From contig JANXWQ010000242.1 of assembly GCA_025351065.1 (NCBI GenBank), positions 1 to 9,821 of the forward strand: a stretch of 9,821 bases of DNA, written 5' to 3'. Below the pieces are notes generated by a model. That model was given only the letters and a program-made list of their open reading frames with translations, made no database searches and was not told where the DNA came from. The stretch is from Chthoniobacter sp. (lineage in GTDB: Bacteria > Verrucomicrobiota > Verrucomicrobiia > Chthoniobacterales > Chthoniobacteraceae). The translations under genes were made by a program, and so were the position numbers. Shown here in pieces: positions 1 through 5,651 of this stretch. Positions within the stretch are counted from its first letter, which is position 1. Each line of letters starts with the position of its first letter.

Positions 1-57
1 GTGAAGCATCTGAACCAGGCCTTCATGGATCTCACCGAGCCCGGAGTCGGCGGATGA
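1..57 (+). CDS. C-terminal end of an upstream gene, possibly an ABC exporter ATPase (5' truncated)
   Basis: The first frame is open from the window edge and ends at the TGA at 55-57, giving an 18-residue tail that reads VKHLNQAFMDLTEPGVGG. The GTG at position 1 is probably just an internal codon. The L-x-x-A-F-M-D-L-T pattern resembles the end of ABC-2 exporter ATPases, where a segment of the type 'SLEDVFLxLT' closes the protein. The next gene is an ABC-2 type permease on the same strand, which fits an ATPase-permease pair. With only 18 residues the family call is an inference. The stop codon lies inside an 'atgaagg' word (54-60) resembling the heptads of the repeat that follows. Confidence 0.5.
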   Translation: MKHLNQAFMDLTEPGVGG

Positions 58-68
58 AGGGGAGAGTT

Positions 69-158
69 ATGAGGTATGAGGTATGAAGGATGAGGTATGA
101 ATCCAGACCTCCGCGCTGCTGACCTGCCTTTCATCACTCATCCCTCATCACTCATCCC
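69..158. repeat. Heptad (7-bp period) inverted repeat between ABC genes
   Basis: Positions 69-103 are five 7-mers in a row: atgaggt, atgaggt, atgaagg, atgaggt, atgaatc. After a 27-bp spacer, 131-158 are four 7-mers of the complementary type: tcatcac, tcatccc, tcatcac, tcatccc. The second block read on the other strand gives gggatga/gtgatga words, so the two arms can pair imperfectly in several registers. There is no T-tract after it, so it is not a standard intrinsic terminator. The element ends 6 nt before the permease ATG and would form most of that gene's leader. It resembles the short tandem heptad repeats known from intergenic regions of some cyanobacteria, but I cannot say whether it is related. 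Confidence 0.85.
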
Positions 159-164
159 TTCCCC

Positions 165-1733
165 ATGACCTCCCCGTTGCTCGCCCTTTTCGCCCGCTCG
201 CTGCGCGAGGATTCGCGGTTGAAGCTGACCTATTTCGCGCGGGTCGGGCTGGTCACCGTCATCCTGCTTTTCATGTTTGCCATCGAGTCGGAGACGGGCT
301 GGAGCAACGGGCCGGGCTTGGAGTTTTTCAACATGGTCACGGTCATCGACATGGTGTTCATCGTGCTCGCGGGGTGCGGATATTTCGCGTCGGCGATCAC
401 CGAAGAAAAGGAGGAGGTGACGCTGGGGCTGCTGCGCATGACGAACCTGAATCCGCTCTCGATCCTGCTCGGCAAAGGCACCAGCCGGCTGTGCAGCGCG
501 CTGCTGCTGCTGACGGCGCAGCTTCCCTTCACGATGCTGGCCGTCACGCTCGGCGGCATCTCGCTCGGGCAGATAGCGGCGGCCTACTGCACGATGGGCG
601 CGTTCATGATTTTCCTCGCGAATCTCGCGCTGCTCGCCTCGGTCGTGTGCAAACGCAGCACCGGAGCGGCGGTGCTGACCTTGGTTGCGCTGGTGTTTTT
701 CTTCGCCATCGTGCCGCTGCTGAATTTCCTCGCGCACCTGCCCGCGCAGCTCGGCCTCATCGACGAGGACGCCGCGTGGGTGCAGGCGCTCGATCACCTT
801 GCGGGGTTCGCGCACGTCGCGTCGCCGGCAGGGCGGCTGACGGAAATTCTGGCCACCGGTTTCGACGGGCGCGTCTTTGGCTGGCAGGCCGCGAGCAATC
901 TCGCGCTCGGCGGCGTGTGCTTTCTGCTGGCATGGCTGGTCTTCGACCGGTTCTGCGACGAGCAGCAGGAAAGCGCCCCGCGCCGTGGCGGCGCGCGCCA
1001 AAGGTGGCGCTGGCTGCGCCGCTTCCAAGCGGGCCGCGCGTGGCCGCGGGCGCTGGCGTGGAAGGACTTTTACTTTCTCGCCGGCGGCAAGGTCTGGGTG
1101 CTCGGCAAATATTTCATCTACGGCCTGCCGCTGCTCGCCATGATCTGCTGGCCGCAGCGCTGGGGCGGCCCGCCGGGATTGAAGGAATTTGGCGGCATCA
1201 CCTTTTGGCTCATGGCGCTGCTCATCTGCCTCGAGCTGGCCTTCGTCGCCGCGAGCATTTTCAAAACCGAGCGGCAGGCGCACACCCTCTCCACGCTCGC
1301 GGTGCTGCCCATGTCGATGCGGCGCATCGCGCTGCACAAATTGCTCGGCATCCTCCCCGCGCTGCTGCCGGCCGCCACGTATCTTGCCCTCGGCGTGCTG
1401 TGCAGCTTCGAGACGATTGCGGAAATCCTCCGCAACGTCAGCATGTCGCGATCCGGCAATGTCACGGCGCTCCTGTTCCTGGGTTACGCCTTCATGCAGG
1501 GGATTTTCTTCCTCTTTCTCACGGCCAATCTTTCGCTCCGCATCAAACGCGGCGCGCTGCCGCTGGCCATCGCCGTCCAGTTCGTCCTCCAGTTTTTTCT
1601 CGGCATCGCCTTCGCTGCCGCGTTCCGCGACGAGTGGGCCTTGGCCCCGCTCATCGTGATGACGCTTTTCGCCATCCTCTTTCTCCACCACGACACTTTC
1701 CAGCGGCTGGAAAACCTCGCGGCGGAGGAGTGA
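165..1733 (+). CDS. ABC-2 type transporter permease with duplicated halves
   Basis: A 522-residue integral membrane protein with about 12 hydrophobic segments (roughly residues 27-40, 58-76, 111-130, 136-160, 166-190, 241-260, 314-328, 345-364, 393-414, 435-455, 465-487, 491-507). Residues 79-104 (E-K-E-x-x-T-L, later N-P-L-S-I-L-L-G-K) match the cytoplasmic coupling motif after the second helix of ABC-2 permeases. A second copy at 366-392 (T-E-R-x-x-x-T-L, ending I-A-L-H-K) aligns without gaps, so the protein appears to hold two six-helix halves. They are joined by a basic, Arg-rich cytoplasmic linker (about 272-298). Typical ABC-2 permeases are about 250-400 residues with one half. It should form the membrane channel of an exporter with the ATPase apparently encoded upstream; the substrate cannot be told. 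The ATG at 165 has no Shine-Dalgarno sequence and follows the heptad repeat by 6 nt. Confidence 0.85.
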   Translation: MTSPLLALFARSLREDSRLKLTYFARVGLVTVILLFMFAIESETGWSNGPGLEFFNMVTVIDMVFIVLAGCGYFASAITEEKEEVTLGLLRMTNLNPLSILLGKGTSRLCSALLLLTAQLPFTMLAVTLGGISLGQIAAAYCTMGAFMIFLANLALLASVVCKRSTGAAVLTLVALVFFFAIVPLLNFLAHLPAQLGLIDEDAAWVQALDHLAGFAHVASPAGRLTEILATGFDGRVFGWQAASNLALGGVCFLLAWLVFDRFCDEQQESAPRRGGARQRWRWLRRFQAGRAWPRALAWKDFYFLAGGKVWVLGKYFIYGLPLLAMICWPQRWGGPPGLKEFGGITFWLMALLICLELAFVAASIFKTERQAHTLSTLAVLPMSMRRIALHKLLGILPALLPAATYLALGVLCSFETIAEILRNVSMSRSGNVTALLFLGYAFMQGIFFLFLTANLSLRIKRGALPLAIAVQFVLQFFLGIAFAAAFRDEWALAPLIVMTLFAILFLHHDTFQRLENLAAEE

Positions 1734-1736
1734 GCA

Positions 1737-1765
1737 TTGACCGCGGGAACGGTTCGCGCCGTAAT
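1737..1765 (+). promoter_or_regulatory. Candidate leaderless promoter of glpX
   Basis: TTGACC (1737-1742, 5 of 6 to the sigma-70 -35 consensus), a 17-nt spacer, and CGTAAT (1760-1765, 4 of 6 to TATAAT). Only 6 nt (cgccgc) separate the -10 box from the glpX ATG at 1772, so transcription would start at or next to the A of ATG. The -35 box begins 4 nt after the permease stop codon, so glpX may be transcribed separately from the transporter. No Shine-Dalgarno sequence is present. Prediction only. Confidence 0.5.
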
Positions 1766-1771
1766 CGCCGC

Positions 1772-2827
1772 ATGACTTCCCTTTCCGCCACCGATCCCGA
1801 GCGCACCATCGAATTCGAGTTTGTCCGCGCCACGGAAAACGCCGCGCTCAATGTCATCCACTGGCTCGGGCGCGGGGAAAAGGAGAGCGCGGATGCGGCG
1901 GCGTGCGATGCGATCTACGGCGTGTTTGATCTCGTCGATATCGCTGGCGAGGTGGTCATCGGCGAGGGCATCAAGGACAACGCGCCGGGCATTTTTCTCG
2001 GCGAACAGCTCGGCACCTGGCGGCCGGGGTCGCCGCGGTTCGACATCGCGCTCGATCCCGTGGACGGCACCACCAACACCGCCTACGGCCTGCCCAATGC
2101 AATCTCCGTCATGGCGGCGAGCGAACGCGGCGAGGGGGAGGAGCACGCCATGAAAAACCTGCCGACGTTTTACGCCACGAAGATGGCCTACGGGCCCGAC
2201 GTGGTGCGCGCGATCCGCGACGGCATGGCCCCGCTGCAGCTCGACGATCCGCTGGATCTCACGCTCGGTAAGGTGGCGCAGGCGCTTGGCAAGCGCGTGC
2301 CGGAGCTGGTGGTGATGACGCTCAACCGCCCGCGTCACGCCGAGTTCATCGCGCAGGTGCGCAAGTGCGGCGCGGCGCTGCGGCTCATCAGCGATGGCGA
2401 TGTCACGGCAGCAGTTTCGCCGTCGCTCGCGGATTCGGGCGTCGATCTTTTCTACGGCATCGGCGGCTCGCCGGAGGGCATCCTCACCGCCGCCGCGCTG
2501 AAGGCGCTCGGCGGCGAAATGCTCCTGCGCATGTGGCCGCGCGACGACGCCGAGCGCGCCGCCGTGCTCAAGGAAATCAGCGCCGAAGACCTCGCCCGCG
2601 TGTGGACCATCGACGAACTCGTGCGCGGCCAGAGCGCAATTTTTTGTGCCACCGGCATCAGCGACAGCCCGCTGCTGCCGGGCGTGCGGATCATCGGGAA
2701 AAAGGCGATTACGCATTCCATCCTCATGCGGGCGAAAAGCCGCACCGTCCGCTACATCCGCGCGGTGCATGATCTCGAGACGAAAACCATCCATCTGCGC
2801 AGCGTGCGGAAGGAAGCGAAGATCTGA
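1772..2827 (+). CDS. glpX: Class II fructose-1,6-bisphosphatase (GlpX family)
   Basis: A 351-residue cytoplasmic enzyme that hydrolyses fructose-1,6-bisphosphate to fructose-6-phosphate in gluconeogenesis. It aligns along its length with E. coli GlpX (about 336 residues): GRGEKESAD (33-41), IGEG (63-66), DIALDP..GT (91-100), SDGDVTAA (207-214), YGIGGSPEG (228-236), ATGIS near the C-terminus. Residues matching the E. coli active site are K37, D41, E65, D69, D95, T100 and E235. One metal ligand differs: the E. coli motif DPIEGT is DPVDGT here (D98 for Glu88), and the usual GEGEIDEAP is GEGIKDNAP. The ATG at 1772 is chosen because it places the conserved start E-F-x-R-x-T-E-x-A-A-L properly; the frame stays open far upstream through the permease gene, but that part is a shadow. 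rhaM follows after 6 nt, so the two are probably co-transcribed. Confidence 0.94.
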   Translation: MTSLSATDPERTIEFEFVRATENAALNVIHWLGRGEKESADAAACDAIYGVFDLVDIAGEVVIGEGIKDNAPGIFLGEQLGTWRPGSPRFDIALDPVDGTTNTAYGLPNAISVMAASERGEGEEHAMKNLPTFYATKMAYGPDVVRAIRDGMAPLQLDDPLDLTLGKVAQALGKRVPELVVMTLNRPRHAEFIAQVRKCGAALRLISDGDVTAAVSPSLADSGVDLFYGIGGSPEGILTAAALKALGGEMLLRMWPRDDAERAAVLKEISAEDLARVWTIDELVRGQSAIFCATGISDSPLLPGVRIIGKKAITHSILMRAKSRTVRYIRAVHDLETKTIHLRSVRKEAKI

Positions 2828-2833
2828 CGCGTC

Positions 2834-3148
2834 GTGATTCGCAAAGCCTTCGTCATGCAGCTCCACGCGGGCTGCCTCGACGAATACCGCCGCCGGCACG
2901 ACCCGATCTGGCCGGAGCTGGCGGCGGTCTTAAAGGCGCATGGCGTGCGCAATTACTCGATCCATCTGCATCCGCAGACGCTCGAGCTTTTCGGTTACGC
3001 TGAAGTCGAAAGTGAAGAACGCTGGGCGGCCATCGCGCAGACGCCGGGGTGCCGGCAGTGGTGGGCGCACATGCGGGAACTGATGGACGTTAATCCCGAC
3101 GACAGTCCGGTGACCCTGGCACTGGAGGAAGTGTTTCACCTGCCATGA
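2834..3148 (+). CDS. rhaM: L-rhamnose mutarotase
   Basis: A 104-residue protein, the same length as E. coli RhaM and collinear with it. It starts MIRKAFVMQL, has YRRRHDPIWPEL at 18-29, N-Y at 40-41, E-S-E-E-R-W at 59-64, a W-W pair at 76-77, N-P-D-D-S-P at 87-92, and ends EEVFHLP. Y18 and H22, assigned to the active site in the E. coli enzyme, are present. It interconverts alpha and beta anomers of L-rhamnose in the cytoplasm and supplies the anomer used by rhamnose isomerase. The start is GTG, supported by the exact fit of the N-terminus and by lying 6 nt after the glpX stop. No Shine-Dalgarno sequence sits at normal spacing, so translation may be coupled to glpX. No other rhamnose gene (isomerase, kinase, aldolase) lies in the window, so it is isolated from its pathway. 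Confidence 0.95.
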   Translation: MIRKAFVMQLHAGCLDEYRRRHDPIWPELAAVLKAHGVRNYSIHLHPQTLELFGYAEVESEERWAAIAQTPGCRQWWAHMRELMDVNPDDSPVTLALEEVFHLP

Positions 3149-3168
3149 AGTCGCGCCGCGCGCGCTAG

Positions 3169-3202
3169 GCTGTAGGGGAAGCTGACAGCTTCCCCCTACA
3201 GC
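3169..3202. repeat. Short palindromic repeat ('ctgtagggg' type hairpin)
   Basis: Left arm gctgtaggggaagct (3169-3183), three-base centre gac, right arm agcttccccctacagc (3187-3202). The arms pair fully except for one extra C in the right arm, giving a 15-bp stem with a single bulge. It lies 20 bp after the rhaM stop and well before trpS. No T-run follows on either strand, so it is more like a dispersed palindromic unit than a classic intrinsic terminator, though the hairpin could still stabilise the 3' end of the glpX-rhaM transcript. Confidence 0.8.
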
Positions 3203-3270
3203 TCGGCGCGGCGGGCCACGCCGCCTTGACACCGCGGCGCGGGCTCGGGGAAGGTGCGCGCCCGTTTCCA

Positions 3271-3291
3271 AAATCCGAAATCTGAAATCCC
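3271..3291 (+). repeat. Heptad repeat just upstream of trpS
   Basis: Three 7-mers in a row: aaatccg (3271-3277), aaatctg (3278-3284), aaatccc (3285-3291). The tract is markedly more AT-rich than its surroundings and ends 5 nt before the trpS ATG, taking the place where a Shine-Dalgarno sequence would be. A related word, aatccgaaatct, recurs at 4333-4344 inside the repeat after trpS. Confidence 0.65.
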
Positions 3292-3296
3292 CCAAA

Positions 3297-4268
3297 ATGG
3301 CCACGCCCCGCATCCTCTCCGGCATCAAGCCGACCGGCCAGCCGCACATCGGCAATTACTTTGGCATGATGCGTCCGGCCATCGAATGGCAGGAGCGCGG
3401 CGAGGCGTTCTACTTCATCGCCGACTATCACGCGCTGACCTCGGTCTTCGACCCGGCGAAGCTGCGCGAGTATGTGCGCGGTGTGGCGCTGGACTTTCTC
3501 GCGTGCGGGCTCGACCCGGCGAAGGCGGTGCTATTCCGCCAGAGCGACGTGCCGCAGCACACCGAACTGGCCTGGCTGCTGAGCTGCCAGACGCCGATGC
3601 CGATGCTGGAAAACTGCCACGCCTACAAGGACCACGTCGCCAAGGAGAAGACGCCGTCGCACGGGCTCTTCGCCTACCCGGTGCTGATGGCCGCGGACAT
3701 CCTCATCTACGACTCGAACATCGTGCCCGTGGGCCGCGACCAGAAGCAGCACGTCGAGGTCACGCGCGATCTCGCGCACAAAATGAACGCGCTTTACGGC
3801 CCGATTTTCACGGTGCCGGAAGCGAGCATCCTGCCCGCGCTGGCGACGGTGCCCGGACTCGACGGGCAGAAGATGAGCAAGAGCTACGGCAACACGATCG
3901 AGCTTTTCCCCGAAGAAAAGACGCTGCGCAAAAAGATCATGGGCATCGTCACCGACTCGGTGCCGGTGGAAGCGCCGAAGGACCCTGCGGGGTCGTCCAT
4001 CGTCGCGCTCTACCGGCTTTTCGCGCCGGCGGCGGAGGTGGAGAAAATGGAGGCGGATTTCCGCGCGGGCGGCACCGGCTACGGCGATTTCAAAAAGCGG
4101 CTCTTCGACGCGATCTGGGATTTCTTCGCCGTCCAGCGCGCCCGCCGCGCCGAGCTGGAGGCCGATCCCGGCTACGTGGACGGCGTGCTCGCCGACGGCG
4201 CACAACGCGCCGGGGCGCTCGCGGAGCAAGTAATGAAGCGGGTGCGCAGCGCGGTGGGGCTGCGGTGA
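3297..4268 (+). CDS. trpS: Tryptophanyl-tRNA synthetase
   Basis: A 323-residue class I aminoacyl-tRNA synthetase (E. coli TrpS is 334) that attaches tryptophan to tRNA-Trp using ATP. The 'HIGH' motif is PTGQPHIGNYFG at 12-23, with HIGN at 17-20. The 'KMSKS' motif is exact at 192-196 (GQKMSKSYGN). The M-A-A-D-I-L segment at 131-136 matches the tryptophan-binding region, with D134 as the likely indole contact. VGRDQKQHVE at 145-154 is also a family signature. The ATG at 3297 gives the normal short N-terminus before the I-x-S-G-I-x-P-T-G motif. No Shine-Dalgarno sequence is visible; the bases before the ATG are a heptad repeat. It is a complete, ordinary-looking gene, convergent with aroB. Confidence 0.96.
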   Translation: MATPRILSGIKPTGQPHIGNYFGMMRPAIEWQERGEAFYFIADYHALTSVFDPAKLREYVRGVALDFLACGLDPAKAVLFRQSDVPQHTELAWLLSCQTPMPMLENCHAYKDHVAKEKTPSHGLFAYPVLMAADILIYDSNIVPVGRDQKQHVEVTRDLAHKMNALYGPIFTVPEASILPALATVPGLDGQKMSKSYGNTIELFPEEKTLRKKIMGIVTDSVPVEAPKDPAGSSIVALYRLFAPAAEVEKMEADFRAGGTGYGDFKKRLFDAIWDFFAVQRARRAELEADPGYVDGVLADGAQRAGALAEQVMKRVRSAVGLR

Positions 4269-4287
4269 GCGGGAGGTTTGAATTTCT

Positions 4288-4376
4288 AACGCAGAGACGC
4301 AGAGGTGGGGGAGCCTTACGGGTGAGACGTTCAATCCGAAATCTCTGCGCTCTCTGCACCTCTGCGCCTCTGCGTT
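4288..4376. repeat. Long inverted repeat of 'cgcagag' units between convergent trpS and aroB
   Basis: The left arm at 4288-4307 is aacgcagagacgcagaggtg. The right arm at 4357-4376 is its reverse complement with one mismatch (A4297 against C4367), so 19 of 20 positions pair. The arms are built from the 7-mer CGCAGAG spaced 8 bp apart (4290 and 4298); on the right CTCTGCG or CTCTGCA begins at 4343, 4352, 4360 and 4368. The 49-bp loop also holds a heptad-like word (4333-4344). Repeats of the 'cgcagagacgcagag' kind are, to my knowledge, scattered between genes in several bacterial phyla. No T-tract borders it in either transcription direction, but its place between two convergent genes suits a bidirectional hairpin end. 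Confidence 0.85.
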
Positions 4377-4425
4377 GAAAAAACAAACCCGCGCTGCCGC
4401 GTGCCGAGTTGGTCGCCGCCTTCGC

Positions 4426-5541
4426 TCAAGCCGTCAGCACCGCCCGCACCGCCTCGTGAACCAGCGGCCACGCCACATTTTCCACCTGCTCCCACTGCCC
4501 CACGCCCGTCGGCAGGACTAGGACGTTTTTCCCCTCGCGGAATTTCTTGTCCATCTGCATCGCCCGGATGACGCGATCAAACAGCTCCGGCGCAGCCGCA
4601 AAGCTCACCGGCAGCCCGGCGCGCAGGATCAGGTCGCGCAGCCGTATAGCGAACCCCGCGTCGCATTGGCCCAGCGCCCGCGCGAGGTGGGTGGCCGCGA
4701 TCATGCCGATGGCAATCGCCTCCCCGTGCGTCAGCGCGTAGTCGGCGGAAAGCTCCAGCGCGTGCCCGATGGTGTGGCCGAAATTCAACACGTTGCGGAT
4801 GCCCTTTTTGTCGAACTCATCCTGCTCCACCACCCGCGCTTTCAGCCGCACGCAATGCGCGACGATGTCCGTCAAAACGTCCGGCTTCAACGCGAGCAGG
4901 TGTTCCAGAGCGCCGTCTTCGAGCTGCTGGAAAAGCGCCCCCGAGCACACCGCGCCGTACTTAATGATCTCGCTCGTCCCGCTCCGCACCTCGCGCGCGT
5001 CGAGCGTGCGCAGCAGCGCGAGATCGCACACCACCAGCCGCGGCTGATTGAAGATGCCCATGATGTTTTTCACCCCGCCGAAATTCACCGCGACCTTGCC
5101 GCCCACGCTCGAATCCACCGCCGCGAGCAGCGTCGTTGGCATCTGCACAAACGGCACGCCGCGGCGGAACACGCCTGCCGCAAAACCGCCCAGATCGCCC
5201 ACCACGCCGCCGCCCAGCAGGATCACCAGCGGCACCGCCCCGGTGTCGGGAAAGTTTTCCAGCAGCGCCGTGCACACGCCGGAGAATTCGTCCCAGTTTT
5301 TCCCCTCCTCGCTCGCCGGAATCTCATGCCGCACCACCCGCGTGAATCCGCCCGCGGTGAGCGCTTTTTCCAACGCGGAAAAATACAGCCCGCCAACCTG
5401 AGGATTCGTAACCACGAAAGCGTTCGCCTGTTTCAATCCGTGCTCCCGCAAAATCCCGCCCAGCCCCGGCAGCAGCTCCGTGCCGATGAGCACCGGATAG
5501 CTGCGGGAACCAAGATCGACATCGACGCGTGAGCTTTGCAT
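4426..5541 (-). CDS. aroB: 3-dehydroquinate synthase
   Basis: A 371-residue cytoplasmic enzyme (family usually about 350-380) that converts DAHP to 3-dehydroquinate using NAD+ and a divalent metal, the second step of the shikimate pathway. The NAD-binding signature GGGVVGDLGGFAA is at 110-122, followed by MPTTLLAAVDSSVGGK at 134-149 and K-N at 158-159. Metal ligands by family alignment are E191 (in SEIIKYG), H256 (NFGHTIGHALE, 253-263) and H272 (THGEA). The common G-x-A-E-[VI]-I-K motif reads GTSEIIKYG here, a small deviation. The ATG at 5541 is preferred because the protein then starts MQSSRVDVDLGSRSY, right at the usual first beta strand; an in-frame ATG at 5586 would add 15 uncharacteristic residues. 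No Shine-Dalgarno sequence is seen. A 14-bp palindrome lies 50 bp upstream. Confidence 0.94.
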   Translation of the reverse strand: MQSSRVDVDLGSRSYPVLIGTELLPGLGGILREHGLKQANAFVVTNPQVGGLYFSALEKALTAGGFTRVVRHEIPASEEGKNWDEFSGVCTALLENFPDTGAVPLVILLGGGVVGDLGGFAAGVFRRGVPFVQMPTTLLAAVDSSVGGKVAVNFGGVKNIMGIFNQPRLVVCDLALLRTLDAREVRSGTSEIIKYGAVCSGALFQQLEDGALEHLLALKPDVLTDIVAHCVRLKARVVEQDEFDKKGIRNVLNFGHTIGHALELSADYALTHGEAIAIGMIAATHLARALGQCDAGFAIRLRDLILRAGLPVSFAAAPELFDRVIRAMQMDKKFREGKNVLVLPTGVGQWEQVENVAWPLVHEAVRAVLTA

Positions 5542-5590
5542 GACAGGCCCGCACATCTGCCGCACCACCGCCCGCGACGCCAGCATTTAT

Positions 5591-5604
5591 GATTTCGCGA
5601 AATC
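5591..5604. promoter_or_regulatory. Perfect 14-bp palindrome upstream of aroB
   Basis: GATTTCGCGAAATC is an exact palindrome in the 110-bp gap between the hydrolase stop and the aroB start, 49 bp before the aroB ATG. It has no spacer, so it is a better candidate for a dimeric protein-binding site than for an RNA hairpin. Its TTTCG/CGAAA half-sites recur, in inverted order, in the palindrome at 6594-6605. No binding protein can be named. The rest of the gap (5542-5590 and 5605-5651) shows no further structure that I can see. Confidence 0.4.
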
Positions 5605-5651
5605 CTTCGCGCGCGGCGGCGCGGAGGCGGATGCGGTTTTTGGCGGGCGCT

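Noticed and set aside
69..158. CRISPR-like array in the heptad tracts
   Set aside because: The unit is only 7 bp with no unique spacers, and no cas gene is present.
138..1691. Long antisense frame (517 codons, minus) opposite the permease
   Set aside because: It is rich in Arg, Glu, Gln and His with no recognisable motif, as expected opposite a GC-rich membrane-protein gene.
374..1771. In-frame upstream extension of glpX that would give an 817-residue protein overlapping the permease gene
   Set aside because: The added part is low-complexity Arg/Ala/His-rich sequence typical of a GC-rich shadow frame, and the permease frame over it has clear membrane helices and ABC-2 motifs. GlpX homology starts at the ATG at 1772.
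1484..2899. Long antisense frame (minus) opposite the permease end, glpX and the start of rhaM
   Set aside because: It spans several real genes, lacks domain signatures and has shadow-like composition.
3226..3254. Exact TTGACA at 3226-3231 as a -35 box for trpS
   Set aside because: No acceptable -10 box is found 16-19 nt downstream (the region is G-rich), and the spacing does not fit the pattern of the other five starts. A promoter for trpS must exist or transcription must read through, but I cannot place it.
4288..4380. Canonical Rho-independent terminator after trpS or aroB
   Set aside because: The loop is 49 bp, and no T-tract follows the stem in either direction; the A-run at 4378-4383 is on the wrong strand for trpS and precedes the stem for aroB.
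4666..5532. 288-codon plus-strand frame opposite aroB
   Set aside because: aroB on the minus strand has the full NAD and metal-binding motifs; the plus frame is a shadow.
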